Assembly (NCBI GenBank): GCA_003427395.1
Contig: BFEA01000006.1
Span: 1,472,010-1,496,388, forward strand
From: Chara braunii
Taxonomy: Eukaryota; Streptophyta; Charophyceae; Charales; Characeae
Direction: 5' to 3'
Length of the DNA stretch: 24,379 nt
Part shown: in pieces, positions 9,151-19,386 of the stretch
How the letters are laid out: the number at the start of each line of letters is the position of its first letter
Position numbering within the stretch: position 1 is the stretch's first letter
Notes under the pieces: model-generated
What the model saw: the letters and a program-made list of their open reading frames with translations, nothing else
Databases searched by the model: none
What the model was told of the DNA's origin: nothing
Program-made: the position numbers and the translations under genes

Positions 9151-10380
9151 ATGACAAAGTCACAGAAAAGCAACACGGGTGGTGGCGACAATAAGTGTTC
9201 GTATGTGGGTACAAAAACGACGACCAGTCTAAGGACAAAAAATAACGACGAAGAGTCATGCAGAGAGGTCGCAAGCGAACCGTTGTTGCCACTGACTAGT
9301 GAGAGGTCGGTGAAGAGGTGGAAGAAAATGTTAAAGGACCCTTGGTATGCGGAAATGTACGATATGATGACAGAGGGTGAAGTAAAGTCTCTCCAGCTGA
9401 TGGTTGAAGAGTCATCCGACATTAAGGAAAAGGCTAAAGTTGGGGACATGATCAGAAGGAGAGAAGAGAAGACAGACATTAATGATGAGGACGAATTATT
9501 CCCCTTCACGTGGAAATCAAGGAGACATGTCATTTCCGTAACAAAATCCGACGTTGCACAATTGGCCGACATTGAATGGTTGAACGACAACATTATCGAC
9601 TTTTTTTTGCAGTCTGTGTATGAAGAACACTCGCCGGTATGGGACAACGGAACAGTCCTTGTGTGTACAACTTCCTAGCACCCCCAGATCATTGGTAATC
9701 AAAAAGTGCATTTGACGAAAAGCGGATGGGAAGACGCGATCAAGAACAAACCACGGAAATTGCATCGACTAAGCAATGAACTGTGACGCACATCAGCTAC
9801 TGTAATACCTGTGAACCATAGCAAACATTTAGTTTTGCTTCTGTTGCTCAATGTGAGAGACTTCTTGGCAGTCAATGAGGACAACAATGTCGATGAACCT
9901 CCTATTGCCATCGTTGTTGACTCCTTCAAAGGGAAGAAACGAGAGGAATGGAAGGTCCTGCGAACATTTCTGTGGCACTAGTACCTCTACGAGACATCTA
10001 ACGCGAGGGTATCGACTCCGGAAAAGGTTGATACGTCCTGGGTGACATGTACAGATCTACTAGGATGTAAACTGTTGCATGCGGAATGCCCGCAGCAGAA
10101 CAATTTCACGGACTGTGGTGTTTATATATGTTGCATCACTGCCAGAATAATACAATTTCTTGCAGGAACCGCGCCAACGGATGTAAGAGCTAAGGACATA
10201 CTGGAAGTTGTTAATAGAACAGAGGTAAACGAGAAAACTATCCACCAATTTCGTCAGTCCATGGTGGACCGGCTTGCGCGCTGTGCTGCAGTTGCAAAAG
10301 GTCACGGCACAGTCGCGGCCTTACACATAGTGAAAGCGTTAAGAGGCCTCATAAATAGAAGACAGAGTAGTACTTCGTAA
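9151..10380 (+). pseudogene. Ulp1-type (C48) cysteine protease with three in-frame stops
   Basis: Ulp1-family proteases cleave SUMO-like modifiers, and relatives are common passengers in plant and fungal DNA transposons. The first ATG in this frame is 9151. About 110 low-complexity residues precede the family start motif WLNDNIIDFFLQ (9577-9612). The catalytic set then follows in the same frame: His in NHSKHLVLLL (codon 9826, with Leu where Trp is usual after it), Asp in IAIVVDSFKG (9919), Gln in PQQNNF (10093 or 10096) and Cys in TDCGVY (10114). The frame ends at TAA 10378. Stops at 9676 (TAG), 9783 (TGA) and 9979 (TAG) interrupt it, yet no frameshift is needed across ~410 codons. It lies between H4 and H5 downstream of the transposase. 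A host SENP/ULP gene is less likely, given the company. Confidence 0.85.
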
Positions 10381-10426
10381 GGCATGAATTGTCGTTCTAA
10401 GTGTCAAAGGAAAGTGTCGAAGGAAA

Positions 10427-10497
10427 GTTCACTACTGCGTATAATTTGAACACAAAGACCGATCGCTTGACCAGTTGATTGACACAAAGTAGCCAAC
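10427..10497 (+). repeat. 71-bp palindromic module H5
   Basis: The left arm GTTCACTACTGCGT starts 47 bp after the protease stop. The right arm CACAAAGTAGCCAAC ends at 10497. The arms pair less well than in H3 and H4, mainly at CGCAG versus CAAAG, and the loop resembles that of H4. Confidence 0.75.
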
Positions 10498-10666
10498 CTT
10501 CTCGCAAAGATAGTCGGGGAGGTAACTTCCAAGGATTTTTTTGTGATGATCTTTATTTATTTTTTTCCTTTTAATGACTATGCGAATCCGTGTCGCCTGA
10601 CAATACAGATAGACTTCAAGAACGCGCAAAGAGGTTAATGACTTAAATGACGTCGCAGTATCAATA

Positions 10667-10785
10667 ATAAGACAATGTTTTTTTTTTTTTTTTTTTTTTT
10701 TCTCTCTCTTTCTCTCTCTCAATGATAAGACAATGGTCTCTCTCTCTCTCTCTCGCTCTGTCTCTCTCTCTCTCTGTAGCCAATT
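10667..10785. repeat. T24 run, TC-rich tracts and a palindrome half-arm
   Basis: A T run (10678-10701) passes into TC repeats, broken by a direct repeat of ATAAGACAATG (10667 and 10725). The second TC tract ends at GTAGCCAATT (10776-10785), which matches the right arm of the palindrome family (GTAGCCAAC) without a partner. This adjoins the start of the next gene, 90 bp away. Confidence 0.8.
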
Positions 10786-10874
10786 CGGGGGTTGGGAGTG
10801 TATGATCTGACCCACGACATAGCTGACGCAGTTGTTGTTGTATCCAATTTGATGTATGTGGGGAAAAAAGGGTC

Positions 10875-12368
10875 ATGGCTCCAAGGCCAAAATATGAGAG
10901 TCTGTGCAGGTCTTTGAAGGTCGTGGAAAAGAACGATAAGGGGAGGAAAAAATGCAAGGCTGATAAGAAAAAAGACAGAAGAGAGCATCGCAGAAGCGGC
11001 TGCGAGAAAGCGAAAACGAAGCGGACGCACGACCGCAAAAACGGACCACTTGTTTCTCTTCCATCACGTCACAGAGAGATTTCAAAGCTGAAAGAACGCA
11101 ACGAACCACCCCCATCAACTCCCGTCGAGAGGAATCGAGCCAGTGACATCAAGAACCGTCCACCAAAAGTGTCAGAGAAGAGGTCGCGATAAGAGAGAAC
11201 ACCGAAGCAAGTCCACAGGATGAAGAAGAGAATCACATACAAAAAAGACAAAATAGTGGAGACGATCGATCAGAGAGGCTTGGACGATTTGCACAGCGTG
11301 GTCCAAGAGGAAGCAGAAGACGAAGAGGAGCAGTCCATATCAGAAAAGACGGATGAAGAGGAAGACGAGGCAATGGGCGACGAGGGAAGTGACAGTGAAA
11401 CTTCCGGTGGAGATTCTCATGATGCTAACGAGGCCGATGACGACGAAGAGAGGAGCAGCGACGGCACAACGCAAAATGAGGACGGCAAAGAGGCAGATGA
11501 AGACGGGAGGGGCGTGGATGAGAGAGAGATTTCACCATCTCCGGAAATAACGCGATGCACAAGCGAACGTGAATAGAACAAGGAGAGAGCCGTATGCGAC
11601 ACGCCCCCAAATAACAAACAACTAGTGGGGAAGGACAACGGAATTCAAGAAGGTAAGCAAAGTGTGTTAGAGTTGCTCCTCTTGCAGAAAGTCGCAGTTA
11701 TAAGAGCAGAATATGCTGGCATATCCATGATGTGAGGAAGTTGTTGTGCTTTGTTCACTGAATTATCGATTTTCGCAGGTACGAAAATGAATGCGATATT
11801 TCGACTTTTTAATATCATTTTTGCGTTCTAATGTGTGTCTTTCACTAGATGGCACAAATTTGCAAAGAAAATCATGCGCGACCGGAGAAGGACGGAGAAA
11901 AGCCAACCAACAAAGCAGCGTTTTCATGAAGAAAATGAAGGACAGACTGTTTCGTTCAGTCATAAAAGCCTTTGCATTTTCTGCAGCGAAGGACGCAATA
12001 CTGTACCCAAAAGAGGACGGATTTTTCACGGCGCTGCAAACAACAGCAAAACTAATAGGAGAAAATATGAAGGAAGGAGTACGATCACACGTAGCGGAGA
12101 GCGGGATTCGAGCGGTGATAGGGGAGTGCAACAAAATGATGACAACAGTGCGTAGAAAGATAACATGGCAACTGAAGCATTGGTTTTGGGCAGAAAAAAG
12201 TATCCCGCTTGTACGATCGCAGCAAACGGATCACCAGCTCCCTACTCGCAACAAGATGCCAGCAGAGATGAAGGACGACAAAACATGGAGACGGAGTGGC
12301 GACGATGCTTGGGGCGCACCAGCGTTTAAGACGACACTCACAAAGGTTTTCCAAATGACGAGGGAGGG
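10875..12368 (+). pseudogene. Basic/acidic protein gene with one intron, cut off by the retrotransposon
   Basis: From ATG 10875 one frame runs to 11652, with TAA 11190-11192 and TAG 11574-11576 inside it. Splicing 11653-11848 joins phase-compatibly to a second open frame running to the LTR edge at 12368. Residues 1-105 are Lys/Arg-rich and could hold nuclear localisation signals. The next ~120 are Glu/Asp-rich. The second exon is basic and helical-looking, with aromatic residues near LKHWFWAEK. I recognise no domain. Exon 2 carries no stop before the LTR. The 70 bases of apparent coding after 12368 belong to the LTR. The normal 3' end is missing here and should lie beyond the retroelement. 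It could be a host nuclear gene or another passenger of the transposon. Confidence 0.5.
11653..11848 (+). other. Spliceosomal intron, 196 bp
   Basis: The donor GAAG/GTAAGC and the acceptor TTTCACTAG/AT are good consensus sites. The exon before ends in phase 1, and the exon after resumes in the frame that stays open for 520 bp. The intron has in-frame stops and is AT-richer than its flanks. A second possible acceptor, TTTTCGCAG (ending 11779), is less favourable. Confidence 0.65.
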
Positions 12369-15207
12369 TGTCGGTGCGAATACCCTTACAAGGGTATCCG
12401 CCCTGTTTTATGCAAATGGCAGAAAATGGTTCGTTTAAAGTTAAGTATACCGTGCTAGGCGCGGCTGCGTCCGTGATTTACGTTGACCGGATCGTTGACT
12501 AGAACAGAGAGTGTGTGGGCGCGCGTGATCCTCTTTATTTGTTGATGGCTAAAGAGTCGGCATGATCGCCGGCCGGAAACTTTTTCCCTCCTGATTAGGT
12601 AGGGGTTAAAATTATGTCTTGTTGATTAGAGTGCTTGCCTGTGACCTGTGCGTACGTACGGAGGACGACATTGATAGCAATGTGACTTCTAAGAGCATTT
12701 CGGTAGGGCAGCGCGTTGCGCTGTGCCCGCTTTATTTAGACGTCCGTCAGGGCAAACCTAGACTTGGGCCTAGCGCTATTGGTTACGATGCCGAACTTTC
12801 GTCGGGGAGATTCAGGGATCGAGGACCAGCGGAGGCAGTGCGGAATATTGGAGTGGCGCGAGAAGGCCGAGGGGTTGAGGGCCTGGCGGGGCTATCCCTG
12901 TTGGTTTTGTCGTCGGCAGTGTCCGACTGGTGGCAGCGTTTTCTTAATATTTTAATTTAGTGCTGTATTTTTATCTAGTTTTCTGGGCACTCCGACGCGC
13001 CGCTGACTTGGACGCGACGCCGGGCTTAATGGTCGCCACGACAGTTCGGGGCCTTGAGTAAGTGCCCCATCCGACGGGTTCGCGAGTTCCGGTTGCTGGC
13101 GAGAATCCGCCTCCTCGCAGCATCGAGGGGGGCTAAGGGCACGGTCACAGTTTAAGTTGCAGTGGCACGTAAGGTCGAAGGGCCGGTAATGCTGAATGTA
13201 TACGACCTACGTGTTGGGGTAAGGTGAGGTCGCGAGGGGATGTGTTGCGTTCGCGGGGTTGTCTGAAGTGCAACTACAAACTAGTTTCGTGGCCGCGGTG
13301 GAGCACGACACCGTTTTGTCTAGGGACGCGACGCGTAGGGGTGTGTTGTACTCGAAGGGATTGCTTGAAGGCTGCGCCGCAGTGTCGAAGGTGTGGCAGG
13401 CCCCAAGACCCCAGCTCAGTGGGTACACCCGTGAAGTGCTGAAATACAGACCTGGGTTTGAACTCATATGTTGGGACTTGATGAGTAAAACCCATAATCC
13501 TGACTTGCCCCGGGCCATGTCGCAGGGCCGCGGGGTTTTGCGGGGTGTGTCCTTCCTAGCATCTGTTAAAATTGGAACGCTACAGAGAAGGTTAGCACGG
13601 TCTCTGCGCAGGGGTCAGCCGGTAGCATCGGGGACGGGCTTCTTCGATAGACCAGTCGCAGTGCCTCACCTCCGGCCCCCTCCCCTATGAGCATGAAGGC
13701 AGTTTCTGCGCAGTGTCACTCGGGGAGAACCGAAAGGCATACCCCTAAGTAGCGAGCGTGGGTGTCGTCGGACAGCGCCAAGCAGGCAGCGGGCAACAGG
13801 TACTAGCGGAAGAGCGACGGGTGCTAGCGCGAGCAGAGCAGAGATATTGTTGTAGGCGAACGTTGCAATAGCTGCTGAGACAGAGCGAAAAGATTGTGGA
13901 CTGTCGGGTGGCAGGATCGTGAGGCGAAAGCTACGGGTGTAGAGGTTGGGAGACGAACTGGAGTACAGAGGGAGACCAGCAGGGAAGTGACGTGCTATAG
14001 AGGGAATGAACCTGTCGGGGGTTTGGGGCCAGGTACAGTCGAAATCGAAGATGGCGGGGAGGAGGGAAAATGGTCGGGGCACAGTTGAGTAGGCAAAGCC
14101 CGCCCGATTCTTGATGAAAAGGGGCGGGGAAAAGAGCTGAGACTATGGATATGAGGCCTGGCGAGTTAGAATAGATGGTTAGTTTGAGTAAAACGTTAGT
14201 AGAATACGAGGAAGAAGAGGAAGTTGATGCGCGAGCTATGGATGGAATGGAGGAGTAAAGGAAAAAAAATGTCGATTCTCGTCCGTTTTTGGATGAAAAT
14301 GGGCGAGGAAAGAATCAACTCGGGGGTTTTAGAGCATGGCGGATTGAACGGTAAGGTTAGTTTGGGATGAAGGTTAGTAGACCGTGAGTTAGTGGGAGAA
14401 AGCATTGCGTGATGGGATAATGAAGTGGCAAGCCAGGCGCCGCGGGAAAGAAGGTGCACGCACGTTTCTCGACATGTTTCGATAGGGAAAGGTGAGATTC
14501 CGGGGGGGGGGCTGAATCTGGGCGCAAGTATGCGCTGGATGCATAGGAAGTGAACCCGGTCGAGGTCCTGCGTCGGGTGCATTCGGAGAAAGGGGGAAAG
14601 GATATGGTAGGAGTAGAAGCGGAGGTTTCCCCTCCGATACGAAGTGGAATTAGGCGGGGAGAGGTGGAGAACAGGGGTTTGTGGGCCGGGCGAACGTGAT
14701 TACGAGTTCAGTCCGGGTGCTAGAGGTATAGGGTGAGAAGTTGGTAGAGAAGTGGTGTGCGCGTGGTGCGTAGGATCCGTCCTAGTCGACCGACGACGAG
14801 TCACGCTTGGGACCTCAGCCCCCCAAGACGTCGGGTCGCGTGCGGGTCTGATAGAGGCGTACTACCACGCGTAACCCCTATGCTACAGCGAACGGAAAAC
14901 GCCCTCGGCTGGTCCACCTCTGCAATTGCAACTGAATAGCTTTCGTATTGTGGACTAGTAGCTCGGCGGGGATACGCCCACCGAAGGGAGGTAACAGCTC
15001 CCGTAAGGTGGAGGTAAGTCGTGCCTCGCGTAGGTCCTATCCTGTCGTAGGGGCTCGCGAGAGGTATCGCTGGCGCACTCGGCCGGAGCGACTTTGAGGA
15101 AGCTCCATGCATATTTTGCGACGAAGGATTTAGACCAACTCCTGAGTGACGTGGCCGAGAGAATCCCGCGCTGCCGCGTGCGGTGCCGGATGGATGCGCT
15201 CGACCGG
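12369..15207 (+). repeat. Left LTR, about 2.84 kb
   Basis: Homology to the right LTR is visible from 12369 to 14694, where the window cuts the other copy. The remaining part to about 15205 is assigned to the LTR because the primer-binding site starts at 15208. The exact 3' boundary is uncertain, as no terminal CA is obvious. A palindrome ATACCCTT-AC-AAGGGTAT lies 11 bp from the start. The open frame 12619-12960 starts at TTG and is shared with the other LTR, but its differences mostly change amino acids, so I do not call it a gene. Confidence 0.88.
12380..12397. repeat. 8-bp-arm hairpin near the LTR 5' end
   Basis: ATACCCTT, AC, AAGGGTAT form a perfect stem with a 2-base spacer. It is unchanged in the right LTR at 21592-21609. 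Confidence 0.8.
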
Positions 15208-15226
15208 TGGCGCCGTTGCCGGGGAT
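15208..15226 (+). promoter_or_regulatory. Primer-binding site complementary to plant tRNA-Asp
   Basis: TGGCGCCGTTGCCGGGGAT is the reverse complement of the 3' end of plant tRNA-Asp(GTC), including CCA, as I remember that tRNA. The match continues for 19 bases. tRNA-Asp priming is known from plant Ty3/Gypsy elements such as the Athila/Tat group. This would prime minus-strand cDNA synthesis. Confidence 0.85.
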
Positions 15227-17532
15227 AACGGTTGCCTACCGTTGTCCCTGGTGGAACGACATCCGGGTATTGAAAGTGAGAAAATAGGCAAATAAGAAGT
15301 TTTGCTAGACAATGTGAACGATTTGTTAATATTATGCTTATCATTGGAGGTGTTGCAAGACTGAGAAGTCCTTAAAGGTCGATTCTAGGTTTGAGGCAGG
15401 ATGATGACTCAGGCGAAATGACCACTTCTGCTTTATTGATTGGTTTAGACGGAACAATTTGTTACAGACGATGCTGGATAAAGCATGAAGTGAGGGTTGA
15501 TCGTGCGATGTGGTTTTGGTTCACGCAATCTGGTTTTGATTAAACATTGTATGCGTGACTCGAGAGTGACAAGTGTTTTGATTATGTGTTCACGAGCCCT
15601 GACTGGCATAATGATAGCTGAAATTGATAACCCTTCTGATCAGATGGCCGACAAATTTGGACGATGCTTTGCGTACCTGATATGACTAAGGTTACGCATG
15701 ACTATTGTGAGAGTTAGCCCTATGACGTACCCTTTTTTACTGCCATAAGAGTCATCTGAGTGATTGGGAAAACATCGTTATATGGTTGCATCAGAATGGA
15801 GCTAAGGATGAGTGAGATAGCATTTCTCTATCAAGAGTTGAAAGTATAGATCCTCTCCTAAGTGTCAGGCTAGAGGTCGTCTCAGCACTTTGAGGAGACA
15901 TGGGGTAAAGAAAGCTGAAAGGTATTATGAGTATGGACTGAGATGTTTGAGTCTGGGTCCTAAGTGGTGGATCAATCTATATAATCATGGAAGATAGTAG
16001 ATCTGCATGACGTTCTCTCTACAAAAGTGGTATCTGACCCTAGAGGCAGTAAGAATGACAGTAAGGGGACTAACAATTAAGTCATCCCGTTGGACGAGGG
16101 GATGTAGGTAATGTTAGACCTCCACTTGTATCTTTTCAGGTTTGGACCATCCACTTGAATCTATATGGAATTTGAACTAAGGACTTGAGGCTATTTTTCC
16201 CGTGGGCTTTCGTTTGAGTTATATGTTAAATGTATTCATATATGCCAGATTCTATTGTGAATAAGCCTGTTCTGTGTCTATCTATGTGAGGCTATATGCT
16301 TGATGTCGTTTTGCTTGATGATCATCCTTTTTGATGATATTCATATATGTTATTTATTTGAAATACTGGTCTGAACCTATCAATCTGCAAGGATTTATAT
16401 GAGTGTCTCAAGTCCAAATATCGATTTATGACTGACTGATGAGGTTATTTGTTTGGATTGCTCTTCAAAAGGGAGTAGAGATATTACACAGAATCCACGT
16501 CTGATGTGGATTCAGAGGTGAATGGAGTGACCGCTTCCTTGGGATAAGATATTGTCTCATGAAGTGGTTGGTGTGTAAGGTCTACCCTAAGGAAGGTTGC
16601 AATCCTATGTTATTATTCCCATGAAAGATGGCTTTGAAGAAGTTATAGATTGTCTTGTAAGTAGTAGTGAGACCCACGCCGGAACTATGTTCCTGGTCCA
16701 TAATGGGGTGTTATTGTTGTATCTCTTGCGATAAAATAACTACGCTACTACTGAAAAGGAGGAGAGTGTTTGGTCCTTGCTAAACTTTGGTCTATGATGG
16801 AAGCAGCTACTACGTGCCGCAGGAAAGTAGAGGGTGAATCCCTAACGTTCTTTATGACAGGTGGGTTCACCAGCACAGGACGGGACAGTACATCCCGAAG
16901 CGTGTATGGTGAGGTTGTTTGCTTTTTCGGCAGAGGTCTGCAAGGAACGAGTGCTAGAATCGGAGGGAGCAACAGTGAGGCTTAATCCTTGAGCGGGGCT
17001 CGAGGGTTTAAGATGCTATCCATTCTTGAAAAGGGTTACACTGCCCCTCGCCACAGTATACTTCTGTCAAAGCTGGGGAGTAAAGTGTAATATTCTTGTT
17101 ATTGTTATGTCTAAGAATGTTATTGGTTGGCGGTTCTATCCTTAATCATGACATATCTATTATATGATGTACCTGATGATATAAACTTATCACTTTGAGG
17201 TAGTGATATATGTTTCTGGTAGTTGACTAGCCGGAGTATGATGCATTTGAGGTGTTGTTGTTGTCAACTATAAAGGTGATATATCGTTTTCCATGAGTTA
17301 TTCTTATTATAAAATATTTTTGATATCTGTGAATGAACAGTTATTATGATATATTACCACTATAAGTTTTTCTAAGCTGGATGGTCATAAATATTGGAAA
17401 GGATGAACTTAGTGAAAGATTACTTGAACCTAAGACTTTAGTAGTTGAGAGCGTAGGAGTCGATGTCAGCATGGTAACGGAAGGCGTATGCTGGACGTTT
17501 GTCTGTGATGGGCAGAACCCATACAGAGCTAA
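15227..17532. other. Retroelement internal region, 5' leader, no coding sequence recognised
   Basis: This is about 2.3 kb of AT-richer sequence with only short frames (for example 15497-15685 and 16770-16985), none with a recognisable motif. It fits an untranslated leader of a non-autonomous long-LTR element. A short frame from ATG 17471 contains a Cys/Trp-rich start (VCWTFVCDGQNPYRA) and may be a decayed piece of the following gene in another frame. Confidence 0.6.
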
Positions 17533-17598
17533 GGCAACTCAGGATGCCTTACGCTAGGGAAAACCCCAATATGGCCTTGCCAACTGAAAGGGAAGGCG

Positions 17599-18207
17599 GT
17601 GTCCTTGCGAAGACGGGTTAAAGAGGGGGAATATATTTCTTTGTGGTGGGGCGTACAAATGGATATGGGTGTCTTCGCCTGGATCGAGTCTGGTTTCGAT
17701 GATAATCAGGATTGCGCGATTGTGAGGGTCACCCTATACGCTCCGCCATCATTCTGGGTCCTGCATGGGATTGAGTTGGCATTGGGGCATGAGAGTCTGC
17801 TTACGAGACCCTTAAGGGTAGCTGAAGCAGCTGCAGCAAAATGGGCGAGAGAAAGAGTCCATGAAGAAGAAGAGCAAGTGGTGACCCATATAGAGGTTAA
17901 GCGTGCTGAAGAGTTTGAACTTCCTTCAGCCCCTCTAAGAGTCGTTCTGCCAGATTTCCTCGTGGAAAAGTGTTTTGGGGGACAAGAGAGGGTAGAAGCT
18001 ACAGCAGAGGCCGCATTGAGATTGCGAGACTGAGAGTATGGGCGTTATACGTGTGAACTAGTATACGATCTGTACTTAGACCCGAAATTCTCACCTCCTA
18101 GTCAGTGGCTCAGGCACACGGCCAATATAGTTGACGTATACGCCATTTCTCATGACCCAAATGAGGGAATTGAAGACTGGGATGAGTTTCGAGCAGCAGT
18201 GGTCCAT
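17599..18207 (+). pseudogene. Unrecognised retroelement ORF upstream of gag, broken by TGA
   Basis: A frame open from 17533 (first GTG at 17599, no ATG upstream) reaches TGA 18031-18033. It continues in frame with protein-like sequence to TAG 18208. It contains an Ala/Glu-rich helical stretch (AEAAAAKWARERVHEEEE) and, past the TGA, a Tyr/Asp-rich part. It is in the same frame as the zinc-knuckle ORF downstream, so the two may be one original gag-region protein. I recognise no domain. Lack of an ATG and the internal stop argue against function. Confidence 0.4.
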
Positions 18208-18402
18208 TAGGAAGGGTCTTCACTGTCTCACTAAGTGCATTTGTTTTTGGCTTGGCTATGGTCGTCCTCATGCTTAACGTAGAAGCCGCCTACAGTCAGC
18301 CGTAAGGGACCCTCCCTATAGAAAGTGTACATTGCGTACAAGTATTGCAAAAGTGAGTGTAAGTGTAAGCTTGTCGTGATAGACTATGTTTCGAATGCGT
18401 AG

Positions 18403-19386
18403 TTCTTATCGGGTCTCGATCCTAATCAATTGTTGTTTGTCCAACACGAGATCGGATCGAAGGAATCCGTGATGGAAGGCCTGCGAGAGAGGGGTGGGGT
18501 CAAGGAGCTCTTTTATTTGTCCGATATGTGAGATCGGGAGCGAGCGAACGCACCCAAAGTGGAGATTGGCCTCTTCAATGGTTGTCATGTCTCTGACTTT
18601 CTCGATAAAGTCGAACAGTTGGCGTCTCAACGCGAATGGAATGAGGAGCAGATGTTAAAGGAGGTCATAAAGTTTATCCATGTAGACCTGAAGGAGGAAG
18701 TCAGTGAATTGATCGGAAAGGCAGAGTCATCGTGGAGGAGGTTCCATAATGATATGAGGAATAAGTACCAACTGGATGAGGAGCAGTTAACCAGGGATGA
18801 TCTTGAGAAGATGGAACGATATGATTATGAGTCGGCAAGACAATTTTTGGCAGAATATGAAGGTGCTTCATATAAGGTTTGTGTGTTGTCGAAGCATGAC
18901 AAGTGTTTTTTCTTCCTTATGCATTTTTCAGGTGCAGAGCAGCGAGACCTGATTCGGGGGACGGGAGGAAGACTTATATGGGACAAAATACGAGGAAACT
19001 TTGTAAGAGGAGATTTTGATCAGGGTCTCTGCTATATTCTGCGCGAGGCAAGGGAAAGAAAGAAATTGAAGGATTGCGAGAAGAGAGATGAAGGCAAGAG
19101 GGTAATTGAGGAAGAAGAGGAGTATGAGTCTCCCTGGTCATCAGAGGCTCGGTCGGCAGGGCCATCTTCTTCCCCTGCGCGACAAGAGTCACAAGGAAGT
19201 GTGGTGGGAAAAGGAAGTTGGATGGGGCGCAAAAAGAAGAGAATGCGAGATCGGTGGTCGAAGGTAGTATGTGGTTTTTGTGGGAAGGTCGGCCATATAC
19301 CTCGCAGATGTAAGAAAGCGAGACAAGCCCGAAGGGAAGAAAAGGAGAGGGGCGATAGGAAAAGGAGCGCGACCGGCCCGATATAG
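18403..19386 (+). pseudogene. Gag-like protein with CCHC zinc knuckle, broken near its start
   Basis: Gag forms the retroelement particle and binds its RNA. The open part runs from after TGA 18529-18531 to TAG 19384. The first GTG is 18559 and no early ATG is present. Protein-like sequence continues upstream of that TGA in the same frame back to TAG 18400. The ORF has a gag-like start (FNGCHVSDFLDKVEQLA), a helical, Glu/Lys-rich body and one zinc knuckle, CGFCGKVGHIPRRC (19270-19311), of the form C-x2-C-x4-H-x4-C. A strongly basic tail of 24 residues follows. No protease or RT follows. The element most resembles plant Ty3/Gypsy gag, but I cannot assign the clade from this alone. Confidence 0.7.

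Noticed and set aside
8877-9647. 256-codon minus-strand frame
   Set aside because: It is antisense to the protease gene and a CT tract, and its N-terminal half is Ser/Leu-rich shadow. The sense frame has clear C48 motifs.
2688-10380. Reassigned stop codons (for example TAA/TAG read as Gln)
   Set aside because: Five in-frame stops are TGA and all three stops serve both as breaks and as ends, so no single known code clears the frames. Mutation is simpler.
12410-12425. ATGCAAAT octamer near the LTR start as a promoter element
   Set aside because: It is a single 8-base match also present in the other LTR, with no TATA or start-site evidence. Chance occurrence is likely.
12619-12960. 113-codon frame conserved in both LTRs
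   Set aside because: It starts at TTG, and presence in both LTRs is expected from their common origin. Most differences change amino acids, so there is no sign of selection on a protein.
18877-18931. Possible 55-bp intron in the gag-like frame (AAG/GTTTGT ... TTTTTCAG/GTGC)
   Set aside because: The sites look good, but the frame is open without splicing. Removing 55 bases shifts the frame into an immediate TGA.
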